From Ascarosepion bandense (Eukaryota > Mollusca > Cephalopoda > Sepiida > Sepiidae): a stretch of DNA of 64,000 bases. The stretch lies in the NCBI GenBank assembly GCA_037127315.1, contig JBBBDQ010000192.1:605001-669000 (forward strand). The letters are read 5' to 3'. Under the pieces are notes generated by a model. It was given only the letters and a program-made list of their open reading frames with translations, ran no database searches and had not been told where the DNA came from. The number at the start of each line of letters is the position of its first letter. Positions within the stretch are counted from its first letter, which is position 1. Shown here piece by piece: positions 46,325 through 57,182 of this stretch. The position numbers and the translations under genes were made by a program.

Positions 46325-46892
46325 GTAAGTTCTTACTCTATTTTTCTAGTGTATCATGAGTAACCATCCTCAATATGAACTTCTTATCTATAGATAGAGA
46401 TTATCATATTTACAGTTTAAAATGCCATTGTAAAATCCTAATCAATTACTGTTTGTAATGCCTCAGTTGATTTTGTTACTTATGTTGTTTTATTTGTTTC
46501 TTCTTTAAACCATATAAATATAAACCTTGATTTATTGATCATATCCTATATCGAATACCAATATAATTAATAATTACATAACTTTTTTTACTTTTATAAA
46601 TACTTAAATTATGGCAAAATCTAATTTTCAGTTTTTCTACTGGATATCATTCAAAATAACATTTACAGATACATATGTTTTATGGGCTCTACTAATCAGT
46701 ATTTGTATTAATATCACAACAGAAATCAAATCTCTGAAAGTGTTTTCATATAAGCAAACGTTTGCCTAACACAAGATTTTGTAAAATTTTTACTTTCTAC
46801 ATACTGTGCTAGACTTGCCTATATTTATATTTGGAATTGATAAAATTGTTAATATTTAGTGTGTAAAGAATATATTTAATCTTCCTTTGCAG
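46325..46892. other. IPO9 intron, no gene
   Basis: AT-rich intron of 568 bases with nothing else recognised. The acceptor is CCTTTGCAG. Confidence 0.7.
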
Positions 46893-47041
46893 ATCCTTTA
46901 ATTGTCAGTTTAGTCGAAGATATGGTGGGAGTATTAGCTGAAAATGCTCAAGTAACTTTACCATTACAACAGCGTCTTTTACCAACTCTTATCAGTATTC
47001 TCCAAGCCCCTCCAGATAAAGTGCCACCTGGGTTACCAGCT
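46893..47041 (+). CDS. IPO9: Importin-9, internal exon M (last in window)
   Basis: A 149-base exon. Two bases finish Asp, then it reads PLIVSLVEDMVGVLAENAQV, LPLQQRLLPTLISILQAP and PDKVPPGLPA, ending in phase 0 before GTGAGT. This corresponds to about residue 670 of the vertebrate protein. The remaining third of importin-9, with the late HEAT repeats and acidic C-terminal loop, is not found in the following 17 kb and must lie to the right. Confidence 0.94.
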
Positions 47042-47869
47042 GTGAGTATAGAATTTTTTTTCTTACATTTGAAATACTATGCTCAGTAGAAATTTGGCAA
47101 ATATAAAGTTTTAATATTAATCTGTTCTTAAATATTGTAGAAAAAAATAACCTCCCAGAAAGATTTGTCATTTTTCATTAATATTTGGCTATATATTAAA
47201 AAGAATCTTTGTTGGAATAATTCTCACATTTAAATGTTATCTTTATATAAATAAAAGAGTTTTTATGATATCACTCGCTCATGAATATTCAGCATAGGAT
47301 TGACTTAACCTGTTTCACTTAAACCTTTTACTCAGTACACACACAGATTAATCAATCGTTCATTGTAATATTCACTTGGTAACTACAATATTAATAAAAA
47401 TAATTCTCTGCAAAAAAACTGATCAAAACTTCAATGCCTGATTTTTTTTTTTTTTTTTTTGCTAAAATCTCTTTAAATTATTAATTTCACAATTTTTTTT
47501 TTCTGTTATAAAAATAATCCATTTTTGCAAAATATTAGGTTCAGAATATACTCCAATTTTTAGAATAAGCTGTTTGTTGTTAATTTTATATATATGACTT
47601 TCAAAATTTAGCTTAAACCATTGTATACTGTCATCTTGAACATGAAAAGGAGTTGCATTTACTTTTTTGTTTTTTTCCATCAGTTCAATCTTATTCACAA
47701 TGCTTCTCAAACTGTTGCTAACATTAACAGAGCAAGGGCTAAAGGATCTACTTGTGATCAGACAGTATGGCCCCTACTTTCGAAAGTTTTGGAATGGGAA
47801 TATGAGTCTTGAAGATGATGGTGGTAGAGGGCATCCATCATCAATGATTGACATAAAAACACTTATTCT
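47042..47869. other. IPO9 intron, no gene
   Basis: AT-rich sequence with a T tract at 47440-47460. Nothing recognised before the RTE-like LINE fragment. A short stretch near 47800-47850 (GAATGGGAATATGAGTCTTG) precedes the LINE's 3' end and may be a decayed mobile-element piece. Confidence 0.5.
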
Positions 47870-48755
47870 TCTATGTGCCCTGTCCCTTCAGGACGTAGGC
47901 GATCATGATTCTCCACGTCTCCCTATCCCTTGTGGCTCTTAGTATGTTTGCTCCTGTTACACCCCGCAACCCCCGTTCCATCATCCACCTGATCAGGCCC
48001 TGCAAATATGTTATCCGCTGCCTTCCTCTGTCTCTTTTGCCTTCTATCTGGCCAGTCAGTATCAGGTTCTCTAAGCTCTCCTTCCTTATTGCATGTCCCA
48101 GGAACTTCAGTTGTCTCTTCCTGATGCTCAGAATTAATTTCTTTTTTGTTGCCATTCTTTCCAACACCTCATCGTTGCTTGCATGTTCCTTCTGTAGAAC
48201 CACATTTCAGCTGCTTCAAACTTTGACCTCATTTTCGATGATATTGTCCAGCATTCACTGCCATATTGAAGAACTGACATCACATAGCAATCCAACACTC
48301 TTTTCTTTGTTTCTAGTGAAATATTTCTGTGTCTTAGTACTTTACTCAGCTTCTGGAACGCGTTCTTTGCCATGCCAATTTGCCTTTGGATCTCTGTGTC
48401 GCACTTTCCATCTCCTGTTAGAACACTTCCTAGGTATTTAAATTTTTCTACTTTCTTGATTCTGGTATCTCCCACCTGTATTTGGCATTTTGGGTTGCAC
48501 CTTTTGCTGATGACCATACATTCAGTTTTCTTAAAGTTTATTTGTAGTCCTTTTTTGTCACTCTCCACCGATACCTTCTGTAGGGGGTCTTGTAGTTTCC
48601 TTTCCGTGTCTGCAATCAACACTGTATCATCTGCATACCTTAGGTTGTTCAAGTTGTGGCTTCCAATAACAAATCCTGGCGTGTCATCTAGGGTCCTCAA
48701 AATATTCTCGCTGTACAAGTTGAACAGATCCAGTGAAAAGAGACATAAACACTAG
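47870..48755 (-). pseudogene. RTE-like LINE reverse transcriptase, C-terminal part
   Basis: On the minus strand: LNNLRYADDTVLIADTERKL with the RT active site YADD, then KTECMVISKR, VEKFKYLGSVLT, DCYVMSVLQYGSECWT and, after a frame change near 48190, RKRQLKFLGHAIRKESLENL and a basic end RDRETWRIMIAYVLKG. This is the RT palm-to-C-terminal layout of RTE-type (craniofacial-development-protein-2-like) LINEs. The 5' half, including the endonuclease, is absent; 5' truncation is usual for LINEs. Confidence 0.8.
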
Positions 48756-48789
48756 CTGAACAAAATCCACGTCAAAGTGTAGATGAAAT

Positions 48790-49450
48790 GTTTCTGAAAA
48801 TGAGTGTCAGCATTTCAAAAATATCAGATCATCTATAATGCTACGAAAATTGACAAGGTGAAGAAACTTGATAAATGGGTTCCACATGAACTCTATGAAC
48901 GCCAAAGTGATCAACATTCTGAAGAGTACTCAATGCTCCATCTGCAAAATTCAAATGATCTATTTCTTGACCGAATACTGACTTGTAAGGAGAAATGAGT
49001 TCTTTCTGACAATCTTAAAGATCGGCTAAATGGCTTGATCATGACAAACACTTTCCAAAACTGAAATTACACCAACAGAAGACTGTGATCTGCCATCAAC
49101 ATTATCAATTGAAGCTCACTGCCAAGGTTTGTTAGCAACTGGGTGAAATGCAGATTCATTTAAGCAAAATAGGACTTGCACTGGTTAATCAGTGTGATCT
49201 AATTCTGCTTCGTGGCAATGCTCAGCCACTTGTTGGCAGGATGACTGCAGAAACTCACCAACTTGGGATAGAAGACTTTGTCACATTCAACATATTCCAC
49301 TGATCACTCATTTAAGCCAAAAGATGTTGCAAATATGCAGAAATTACATTCAAAGATTTCTTGGCCTTCAAACACTTATAAGATGAATAACCTTGTAACT
49401 TGATAGTAGAAATGTATAGATGTTCAGGTTTCATATTTTGACTGATTTTC
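48790..49450 (+). pseudogene. mariner transposase relic (Hsmar/SETMAR-like group)
   Basis: Plus-strand frames read KLDKWVPHELYERQ, FLDRILTCKEK (where the usual TGDEKW with the first catalytic Asp is lost) and HFPKLKLHQQKT, then LGEMQIHLSK and NQCDLILLRGNAQPLVGRM, a decayed form of LLHDNARPH. The second catalytic Asp is Gly. Further right, motifs up to FKHL-DE close the relic. It is badly broken and inactive. Confidence 0.75.
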
Positions 49451-49469
49451 TAATTCATAAATAAGTCAG

Positions 49470-50143
49470 ACATTATTTTCCAAACAACCTAATAGCAAAA
49501 AAGAAACTTTTAGAGTAGAAGAGGCAGTTACATTTAAGAAGTTCGGTAAAAGGGTGCGACCTTAATGCCAATCTGGTAGCACCAGTAAATACATATGGTC
49601 GAAATACCTGGGAGTGGGAGAGCTTATCCGAGCAGTTGCTTTGAAAATACTTGAAGAAAAGACTGAGGGAAGCCATATCACGTCTGTGAGAAACTGACTG
49701 ATGGTGCTCTGCCAAGTCAGAATCAGTTACATTGCAGATTCTCTTTTGGATTTTGTTGAGAACCTCAAGATGAGGAACAAGCACTCTACCAGATATGACA
49801 ACAGTATTCAATGTACAAACAAATTGTAGATTTATGAATGTGCAAAATGGATTCCAATGAGAAAAACTGACCCAACACAGTGAACCAACCTTCCTAGCAG
49901 TAGATACAGTTATGTGCTCAATGTAGTCATTCAATTTGAGAGTGACGCCAAGCAGGCGCAGTGCATGTCTCTCTCAGAGACTAGCGTTATCTATTTTAAT
50001 GGTAGGCAGGAATGTTTCTATCGTAGTTAAGAGAGCAGCTTCATTTTGGAGGCATTCAAATTTATGAACCATTTCCGATTCCATTCAATTACAGATTGGA
50101 GGTCCTTTTAAAGTGCAGCAGCCAGGTTTACTTTGTCAGTCTT
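49470..50143 (-). pseudogene. CR1-like LINE fragment, left half
   Basis: The minus strand reads VLNKIQKRICNVTDSDLAEH, QSVSHRRDMASLSLFFKYF and FTGATRLALRSHPFTELLK, matching the C-terminal RT region of the LINE at 38265-40650. At its right end it has TKVNLAAALK, the region just after the YADD motif. It stops at about 50143 and the missing next piece reappears at about 54275, so it was split by the LINE between. Confidence 0.8.
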
Positions 50144-50146
50144 AGA

Positions 50147-53100
50147 GACTCGGCTGACAGTTCGGAAAGACGACAAACGGGGCGTGTTGTGTCAGCAACT
50201 CAACTCGCAACTTCCAATAAGGAAGGCCCGAAGAACAGCTACGAGTATCACTGCACATAAATACCCCCAGGGGATCCCGAGAGGGGGGAGGATGAGATCC
50301 CCAATAGGACAGACTTTTCGAGAATGACTTGCGCTAACGCCCAAAGGACTATGAAACCAACATGTATCTGCGGTAAAGAATGCAAAAATGAACGTGGTCT
50401 AAAGATCCACCAGACCCATATGAAATGTTTGGCACCACAAAGCCAGGTGCACTGCACAGGTAATTTACCTGGTAAGACACAGGAGGAGCCAGGCCCGGAG
50501 TCACACCACAGAGCCCAGTCCCTTCACGCACCTGGCCTGCCGAAACCAAACAAGTCAAAGAAGTGGCCCAAGGCGAGTGAGACAAATTTATGGCTTGAAT
50601 TCAATCAAGACGTCTGTATGATTCTAGACGCAACATTATCAGGAAATGCAGACAGACGTCTAAAAACTATGACAACTACTATAATTAATTACGCCACGGG
50701 CAGATTCGGTTGCGTAGAAGAGGGTGAAAGAGAAATAAAAAAGAATAATCATCGGACAGAAAAATTAAGGAGTTAAGACAGGAATTAAAAACCCTTCGGA
50801 AACAATTTCGAAAAGCCAGTGAAGAGGAACGTCTGGCACTCGCGGAGCTCCACGACATCGTGAGGAATAAACTTAAATCCACCAGAAAAGCAGAGTGGCT
50901 CAGGAAACGGAGAAAAGAGAGAGCCAGAAAAAGAACAGATTTCATAGCAAACCCATTTGGATTTGCTAGAAAGCTACTTGGTGACAAACAAACAGGGCAA
51001 CTGAAATGTTCTTCAAGCACTGTTAATTCTTTCCTACACGATACGTTAAGTGAGCCTGATAGAAAGATCTGGGCGGAAACGACTCAGTGAGCACACCCGA
51101 ACTTCCAACGGTAAATTTTGACATGAGAGAACCGAGCTTAAAAGAGATCCAAGATGTCGTACAAGCAGCAAGATCGGCGTCAGCTCCAGGGCCAAGCGGT
51201 GTGACGTATGCCGTATACAAGCGCTGTCCAAGACTTCTCAGGAGACTATGGGTTATAATCAAAACAATATGGCGGAGAGAAAAAATAGCCGAACAGTGGA
51301 GATTTGCGGAAGGTGTTTGGGTCCCTAAAGAGGAAAATTCAAAAGATATAGAACAATTCCGAAGTGTCTCTTTATTATGTACTGAAGGCAAGATATTTTT
51401 CAGAATTTTGTCCCGGCAGCTGGAGAACTATTTGTTAAAGAACAAATATATTGACACTTCAGTGCAGAAGGGCGGGATTGCTGGAATACCAGGCTGCACA
51501 CGGGAATTGTGACACAACTGCTAAGAGAAGCAAAAGAAAACAAAGGTAACTTGGCCATTTTGTGGTTGGACATGGCTAATGCTTACACTGGTGGAGCTTA
51601 CACTTGAAAAATATCACATTCCAGGTAAAATTACAATGCTTATCCTGGATTACTATGAAAATTTTCAAATAAGGATCTCATCTGGACCAGTGAGATCGGA
51701 CTGGCATAGACTAGAAAAGGGAATTATCACTGGCTGCACAATATCTGCTTCACTTTTCACCCTTGCATTAAACATGATCCTCAAATCTGCTGAAAAGGAA
51801 TGCCGTGGTCCTATTACCAAATCTGGAATAAGGCAACCCCCAATAAGAGCTTATATGGACGATTTAACAGTTACAGCGGCTTCTGTCACTGGATGTAGGT
51901 GGTTAGCACGTGGCTTAGAGAAGCTTATTGCATGGGCCAGAATGAAATTAAAACCGACAAAATCAAGATCAGTCGTCATAAAAAAAGGAAAAGTGGTCAA
52001 TAAATTCCGTTTCCGAATCGCAGACCAAGACATTCCCACTCTGACAGAGAAACCAGTAAAAAGCTTAGGAAAAGTATTCCACCACACGTTAAACGATACG
52101 GCCTCCATTAATGAGACAATCAACAACCTAACAATATGGATTAAAAAGTTGATGAGTCTGGGCTCCCAGGTCGTTTTAAAACTTGGCTATACCAACACGT
52201 GATTTTAGCCAGGATTTTATGGCCATTAACGATTTATAGCATGCCAATATCGGCGGTCGAGTCCCTAGAAAGTAAGATTAGTAGTTCTATTCGGAAATGG
52301 CTTGGCCTACCACATTCACTAAGCAGCACAGCCCTATACGGGAAGACAAACCCAATACAACTGCCCGTTAGTGGGTTAGTCGAAGAATTTAAGGTCTCTC
52401 ACACAAGAGAAGTTCTGATGTACCAAAATTCTAAAGTTGCCGATGCCAGGATATTAGTACATACTGGCAAGAAATGGGATGCAGGAAGAGAATTACGGTT
52501 GGCTGAAGAGAGGCTAAAAATGAAAACAATTATAGGAACTGTTGCAGAAGGGACAATGGGACTAGGCTACATCCAGCAGAAACCTATGGACAAGACAAAT
52601 AAGAAACATTACCAAAAACTTCTCCAAAATGAAGTAAGAGCTAGTGTGGAGAAGGATAGAATTACAAAAATGGTGGGATTAAGCCAGCAAGGAGCATGGA
52701 CCAGATGGGAGAACATAACAAAACGGAAAATTACTTGGTCTGAGATATTATGGAATGAATTCACATATACAAAATTCCAGATCAATGCAGTTTATGATAC
52801 ACTACCAAGCCCTGTGAACCTCCATATTTGGGGAGAAAAAGAAACTCCTTTATGCAAGTTATATTCAGGAAGAGCATTACTCCAACATATACTTAGTAGT
52901 TGTCCCAAGGCATTAAGTGATGGGAGATATCGCTGGCGCCATGATAAAGTTTTAAAGAAACTAACCGAAATATTCAACACAGCCATCCGGAGTTCAAAAT
53001 TTAACCCAAAGAAAGAGAAAATTCAATTTGTAAGGGCGAGTGAAAAAAAAACAGTATGTAAGAGACCCACAAGATGTGTACTTTCCTCAGCCTCAGATTG

Positions 53101-54262
53101 GCAACTCATGGTAGACCTAGGATGCTGACTGAGGTTACCAGAACACATTCTAAGTACTTCCTTACAACTAGATATGGTCTTGTTTTCGAATTTAACAAAA
53201 CAGATTATTCTGTGGGAACTAACAGTCCCATGGGAAGAAAACATGAAAGTTGCACACCAACACAAAATGAACAAATACCAAGAACTTGTTGATGAGTGTA
53301 GAAGACGAGGATGGCAAGCAGTATGCTACCCAATCGAAATTGGTGTGAGGGGTTTCACTGGGAAATCTTTAAATTTGGCCTTCAATAAAATGGGAATTAC
53401 AGGGTTAAAAAAGAGGAAAATGACTCAAACAATCCTAGATACAACTCTGGGGTCATCCAGGTGGATTTGGATATGCCGAGATAATAATAATACCTGGACG
53501 GGACGAAATAACGGTAGTGTCCGATAGACCAAAAACCATGGCAAGGAAATGAAATAACCTAGATTAATGTCACCAAATGTGACAAATTTTTTTTTTTTAA
53601 TCTATTCATTTATCTATTCATATCAATCATTTTTTTAATAATCCCAAATATTTCATTAATATCATTCGCTTCACTTTTGTATTTTGCTCCAGTTTTTATG
53701 TATTCATTTATCTTTACAATCCCCGTAGTTTTTTTTTTAATCAGAAATATTACACTAATTTCATTCGTTTTTAATTTTAGTTATTTACATATCTACCGTA
53801 TTCGGTACAATTTTCGATTTTTTTTAATAGCATATTCCTTCATCTCTATGGAATGGTATCTTCCACATCGTAATTTATGTATTTATTTTAGTATATTTAA
53901 TGAGTTTTTTTTACTATCTAGTCATTTAGCTATTTTAACCATTCATCTTCACATTAATATCACGAATATCAATTTATTTTAATTTATATATTTACGAATA
54001 TTTACTGGAACCATGTACATATTATCATCACTGGACATTCATTTATTTGTGGACGACCTTATTCAAGAAATTTTTCCAATTCTTCTGTGCAACCAAAACA
54101 TTTTGCATTCCAATAACGTAGCAAATAGAGATTAGGACACAGACCGGGGCCTGATCAACCTTGGCTGGGTCAACCTGGGGAGAAGGTATGATGTTTTTAA
54201 AGGACCGAAACCGTCAATGAACCAGAGTAACATCACTGATGATGTGTCCTAACTGCATCTAA
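50147..54262 (+). mobile_element. LINE with restriction-like endonuclease, inserted in a CR1-like LINE
   Basis: The element begins with about 175 bases of GC-richer leader (CGAAAGG-type and CCCAGGGGATCCCGAG words) and ends with a 3' UTR containing TCAACCTTGGCTGGGTCAAC and CATCACTGATGATGTG. Both flanks belong to one CR1-like LINE on the other strand (49470-50143 and 54265-54345). At 4.1 kb it spans a near-complete single-ORF LINE, so it is not 5'-truncated. The AT-rich stretch 53560-54050 is its untranslated part or secondary insertion. Confidence 0.7.
50324..53527 (+). pseudogene. RT and restriction-like endonuclease polyprotein (R2/NeSL/HERO-like)
   Basis: A single broken polyprotein. N-terminus: a zinc finger, CICGKECKNERGLKIHQTHM with a final Cys (50369-50436). 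Then a coiled basic segment (about 50770-50980). RT begins with APGPSGVTYAVYK (51185) and WVPKEENSKDIEQFRSVSLL. The catalytic AYMDDLTV is at about 51850, preceded by GIITGCTISASL. The thumb is followed by a CCHC-type knuckle region near 52850 (PLCKLYSGRALLQHILSSCP, with the second Cys changed). The end (53170-53480) reads LWELTVPWEENMKVAH, KYQELVDECRRRGW and PIEIGVRGF, the restriction-like endonuclease. Frames break near 50770, 51085, 51510, 51590, 52200 and 53130, so it is inactive. The clade is uncertain. Confidence 0.85.
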
Positions 54263-54264
54263 CT

Positions 54265-54443
54265 GATGTATTTTTCAAATTCTTATTAAGATAGGAGTAA
54301 ATGGTGGTGTTATCTGCATAGATGCCTACTTGAGAACTTATTACATATTATATATGTATATAATATGTAATCAGTTATGTGTGTGAGTAAACTGATTATA
54401 TTGAGCATCTGTCATTATAATACCTTATGTCATTCCTTCTTAC
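54265..54443 (-). pseudogene. CR1-like LINE fragment, right half
   Basis: The minus strand of about 54345-54290 reads GIYADNTTIYS, the RT active site of the same CR1-like LINE that ends at 50143. Compare 39245-39190 in the intact-order copy. A 32-bp perfect palindrome (54340-54371) follows the coding match immediately and the remainder is unrecognised up to the solo LTR. Confidence 0.7.
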
Positions 54444-55812
54444 TGTGACACCTTATGCCCAGGGCTGGCTCGTTGTTGTGATGCTTGTTCTCGTTGATGG
54501 TCGTGACGGCACCAATTGTGACATTGCCACCTGGCTGGCCAGTTGGTTCGGTCACTCACTGGTTTGGGAACAGATCTCGTTGCGATGATGTTAAAACGCT
54601 GTTGCTGGTTGTGATGATCTCGTCACAAAAGCTGATTTTCAAGACGTCTATTGCAACAACAAACCGCTGCCCACGTTGTGATTTGATCTCAGAAAGTCGC
54701 GTTGTGCAATTTCAGTAGCCGTCTTTCCACCAGAACCAGACCAGACACTGGTGTACACTTGTGGTTAAAAATAAACACAGCACCAAAAAAAAATTAAATG
54801 AGTGAACAAGGTCAAAGACGCCCGGAGAGTTGCAAATAAAGTCTTTATAATAAAAAAATATTATTAATTACAAAAGCAGAAAGTACAATTGTCGGAAACA
54901 CCAATTTACAGCGGAGAGAGGATTCACTTGAAAATATCAGAGCTTTCAATCTTCAAACACAAGTGTCTTTTCCAAGTTTCATTAAAATATTAGAACTTTT
55001 CTATTTTTTTTTTTAAGTCTTTTCACATATTTTCTATAACCAGAGCTGTCAATTCTCTATGCAACTTTTAAAACAACAAAGTTCTTTTGGGTCCTTATCG
55101 GAGCTTAACGGAATTTACCGAATCAGAGGCAGATAATGGCGGCAGTGGTATGGGGGTTTGTTTATTCTTGTCACCTGGAAGCTCTCTCCCAACTCAACTG
55201 ATTTTTCTTGCTGAGTCTCTATTTTTATAACCCTCTCCAATTCTCTCGGGGGATCTAGCCGACTGGAAGCCTTCGACCAATGAGATTGTTTTTCCATCCA
55301 CTCGATTTGCGGGGAGCCATGACTCGATGAATGACATATCAACAGCTCACATGACGTAATGTCTTTCTTTCTTCCGATTATATCACCTTTAGATTTTTCA
55401 ATTCCCACAATTTTCTGTTCTCAGGAACAACTATTGGGGATTTGACTGCGCTTGACCTCATCAAGCAATGCTGACATTTTGTTATGTGGCTACTTACAAA
55501 ATTTTAGTTTGTCCAAAACAATCCACTTCAAACACGAAAGAAGAAGAATTATATTTCTCCCTTTCTTTCCCATCTGTTAGCTAATTTTTCTATTCTTTGG
55601 ATTTTACAAGTACATGATAGTATTAAAATAACTAATTTTTCTATTCTCCAGATTTTACAAGTATATGATAGTGTTAAAATAGTTTTTTTACATAGCTCAC
55701 ATCACAAATTACAATAAAGCACAATTAATAATACCACTAATATTAATTTCTCTCTCTCCGTTGTGTTAAACCAAACAAAAAGAAAAATATACTGGCGGGA
55801 GATAGTGTCACA
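54444..55812 (-). mobile_element. Second copy of the 1.37-kb solo LTR, inverted
   Basis: Read on the minus strand it begins TGTGACACTATCTCCCGC at 55812 and ends GGTGTCACA at 54444. It shares landmarks with 20595-21965: CGGAGAGAGAAATT, ACCACAAGTGTACACCAGTG, CAGCTTTTGTG and the GTCACA-NN-TGGTGCCGT motif near the end. Flanking bases TTAC (left) and TTGC (right) differ at one position, so a 4-bp target duplication is possible but not clean. Confidence 0.75.
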
Positions 55813-56848
55813 TTGCCCCTTTTTGTTTCATTCTCTTTATTTCACTATCCCAGCTGCTGTTCTTTGTTTATTAGCTTTCCACTCCTGTTTAAAGGTTTAT
55901 GCTGCTGCTGTTATTTCTGAATTCGAATGTGAAGAATGATAGGATGCAAAAAAATTTATGGCCTCTAATTTTCTTCAGTCAAGCAATAGATACGGAAACT
56001 ATGCTGCAACAAACTGCCATGTGACTGCACCTCTACTTGTTGCATTCTACTTGTGTAACAGGGGTCCTGACTCTGTTAAAACATCTAATTACATGAAATT
56101 GCAGGATAGTAATTTGAATGGACTACTAATTAGATAAAAATCATTAAAATTCTCAGAGTAGGTTAAATGGTTAAGGAGAAAGAAATGAAAACAATCTGGT
56201 TAAAAATGTATAAAATAATAAAATGAATTTAAGAACAGTTCCATGTAGAATCAAACCTAGAACTAACTAGCTAAGGTTTAGTAAAACTAAGATTCCCCAC
56301 CTTATTCACTTTCTATTGATAAGACATGATTAATGTGTTATCCAAATTTTTTTGGACTTGAGACATTCAGGGATTAGTTTAATTTATACTATCTGTTCAA
56401 AACCCAAGTATTCTTACAGAAAAGAAGTGAACCAAATTCTTCTAAACAAAGAAATGCATCTGTTGTTTTAATTCCCAATCTTGGGGTTTTGTTTACATTA
56501 TACTGCCTGACATATGTTTATCCGTACAGAAAAGAATGATCCAGTTTCTTTTGAACAAGGAAAGTATTTGGAATTTGTTTATGTTGATGCTGTTTTCCTC
56601 AAAACCTCATAGTCTTTACAGAAAGATATCTAAAAGACAAAAGTGAAGGCCATGTGGTTATTAAACATATCTCCTAAGATTAAAATGATTGAGATGGAGA
56701 AATTAAATATATCAATGTCAAATTTTGGGGAGTGAATATATGTCTATATAAATGAATGCTCACCATCCCAACACTCAAATGGAGAATCAGACGGCTGCCA
56801 CCTCACATTTAAACAATTACTACTACTCTTTTTCTTCTTCCTCCTTTC
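55813..56848. other. No recognised gene
   Basis: AT-rich, mid-complexity sequence between the solo LTR and the Ty3/gypsy LTR. No coding frame or familiar repeat seen. Confidence 0.5.
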
Positions 56849-57170
56849 TGTTGTGGATTCTTGTTTAGAAAACCACACAATATAAGAATAACACAAAACA
56901 GATATGAGAGGAAAAATGTAACTACATTGAACAAAAGATATACAACCTGTACACAGTTAGTAGATTCAGGAATACTTGTTAGTAGGAGTCAAATATATAC
57001 AAAGAAGTAAGTCCGGGTAATAGTTTATATTCTTGCTGACCAACGAGCAGCAGTTCAACTGCTCTGACAAACATCAAATCTAACAACAACAACCCGTTCT
57101 CTGTAGGCAGGATTATTTATATACCATGGAAGAGTCCATAGAGTGTATAAATAGGAGTGACTCCTGAACA
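56849..57170 (-). repeat. 3' LTR of the minus-strand Ty3/gypsy element
   Basis: The 322-base LTR reads on the plus strand TGTTGTGGATTCTTG to CTCCTGAACA. To its right the minus-strand polypurine tract AGGGAGGGAGGA (57171-57182) is the expected plus-strand primer next to a 3' LTR. Its first 110 bases are repeated at 61069-61180. Confidence 0.82.
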
Positions 57171-57182
57171 TCCTCCCTCCCT

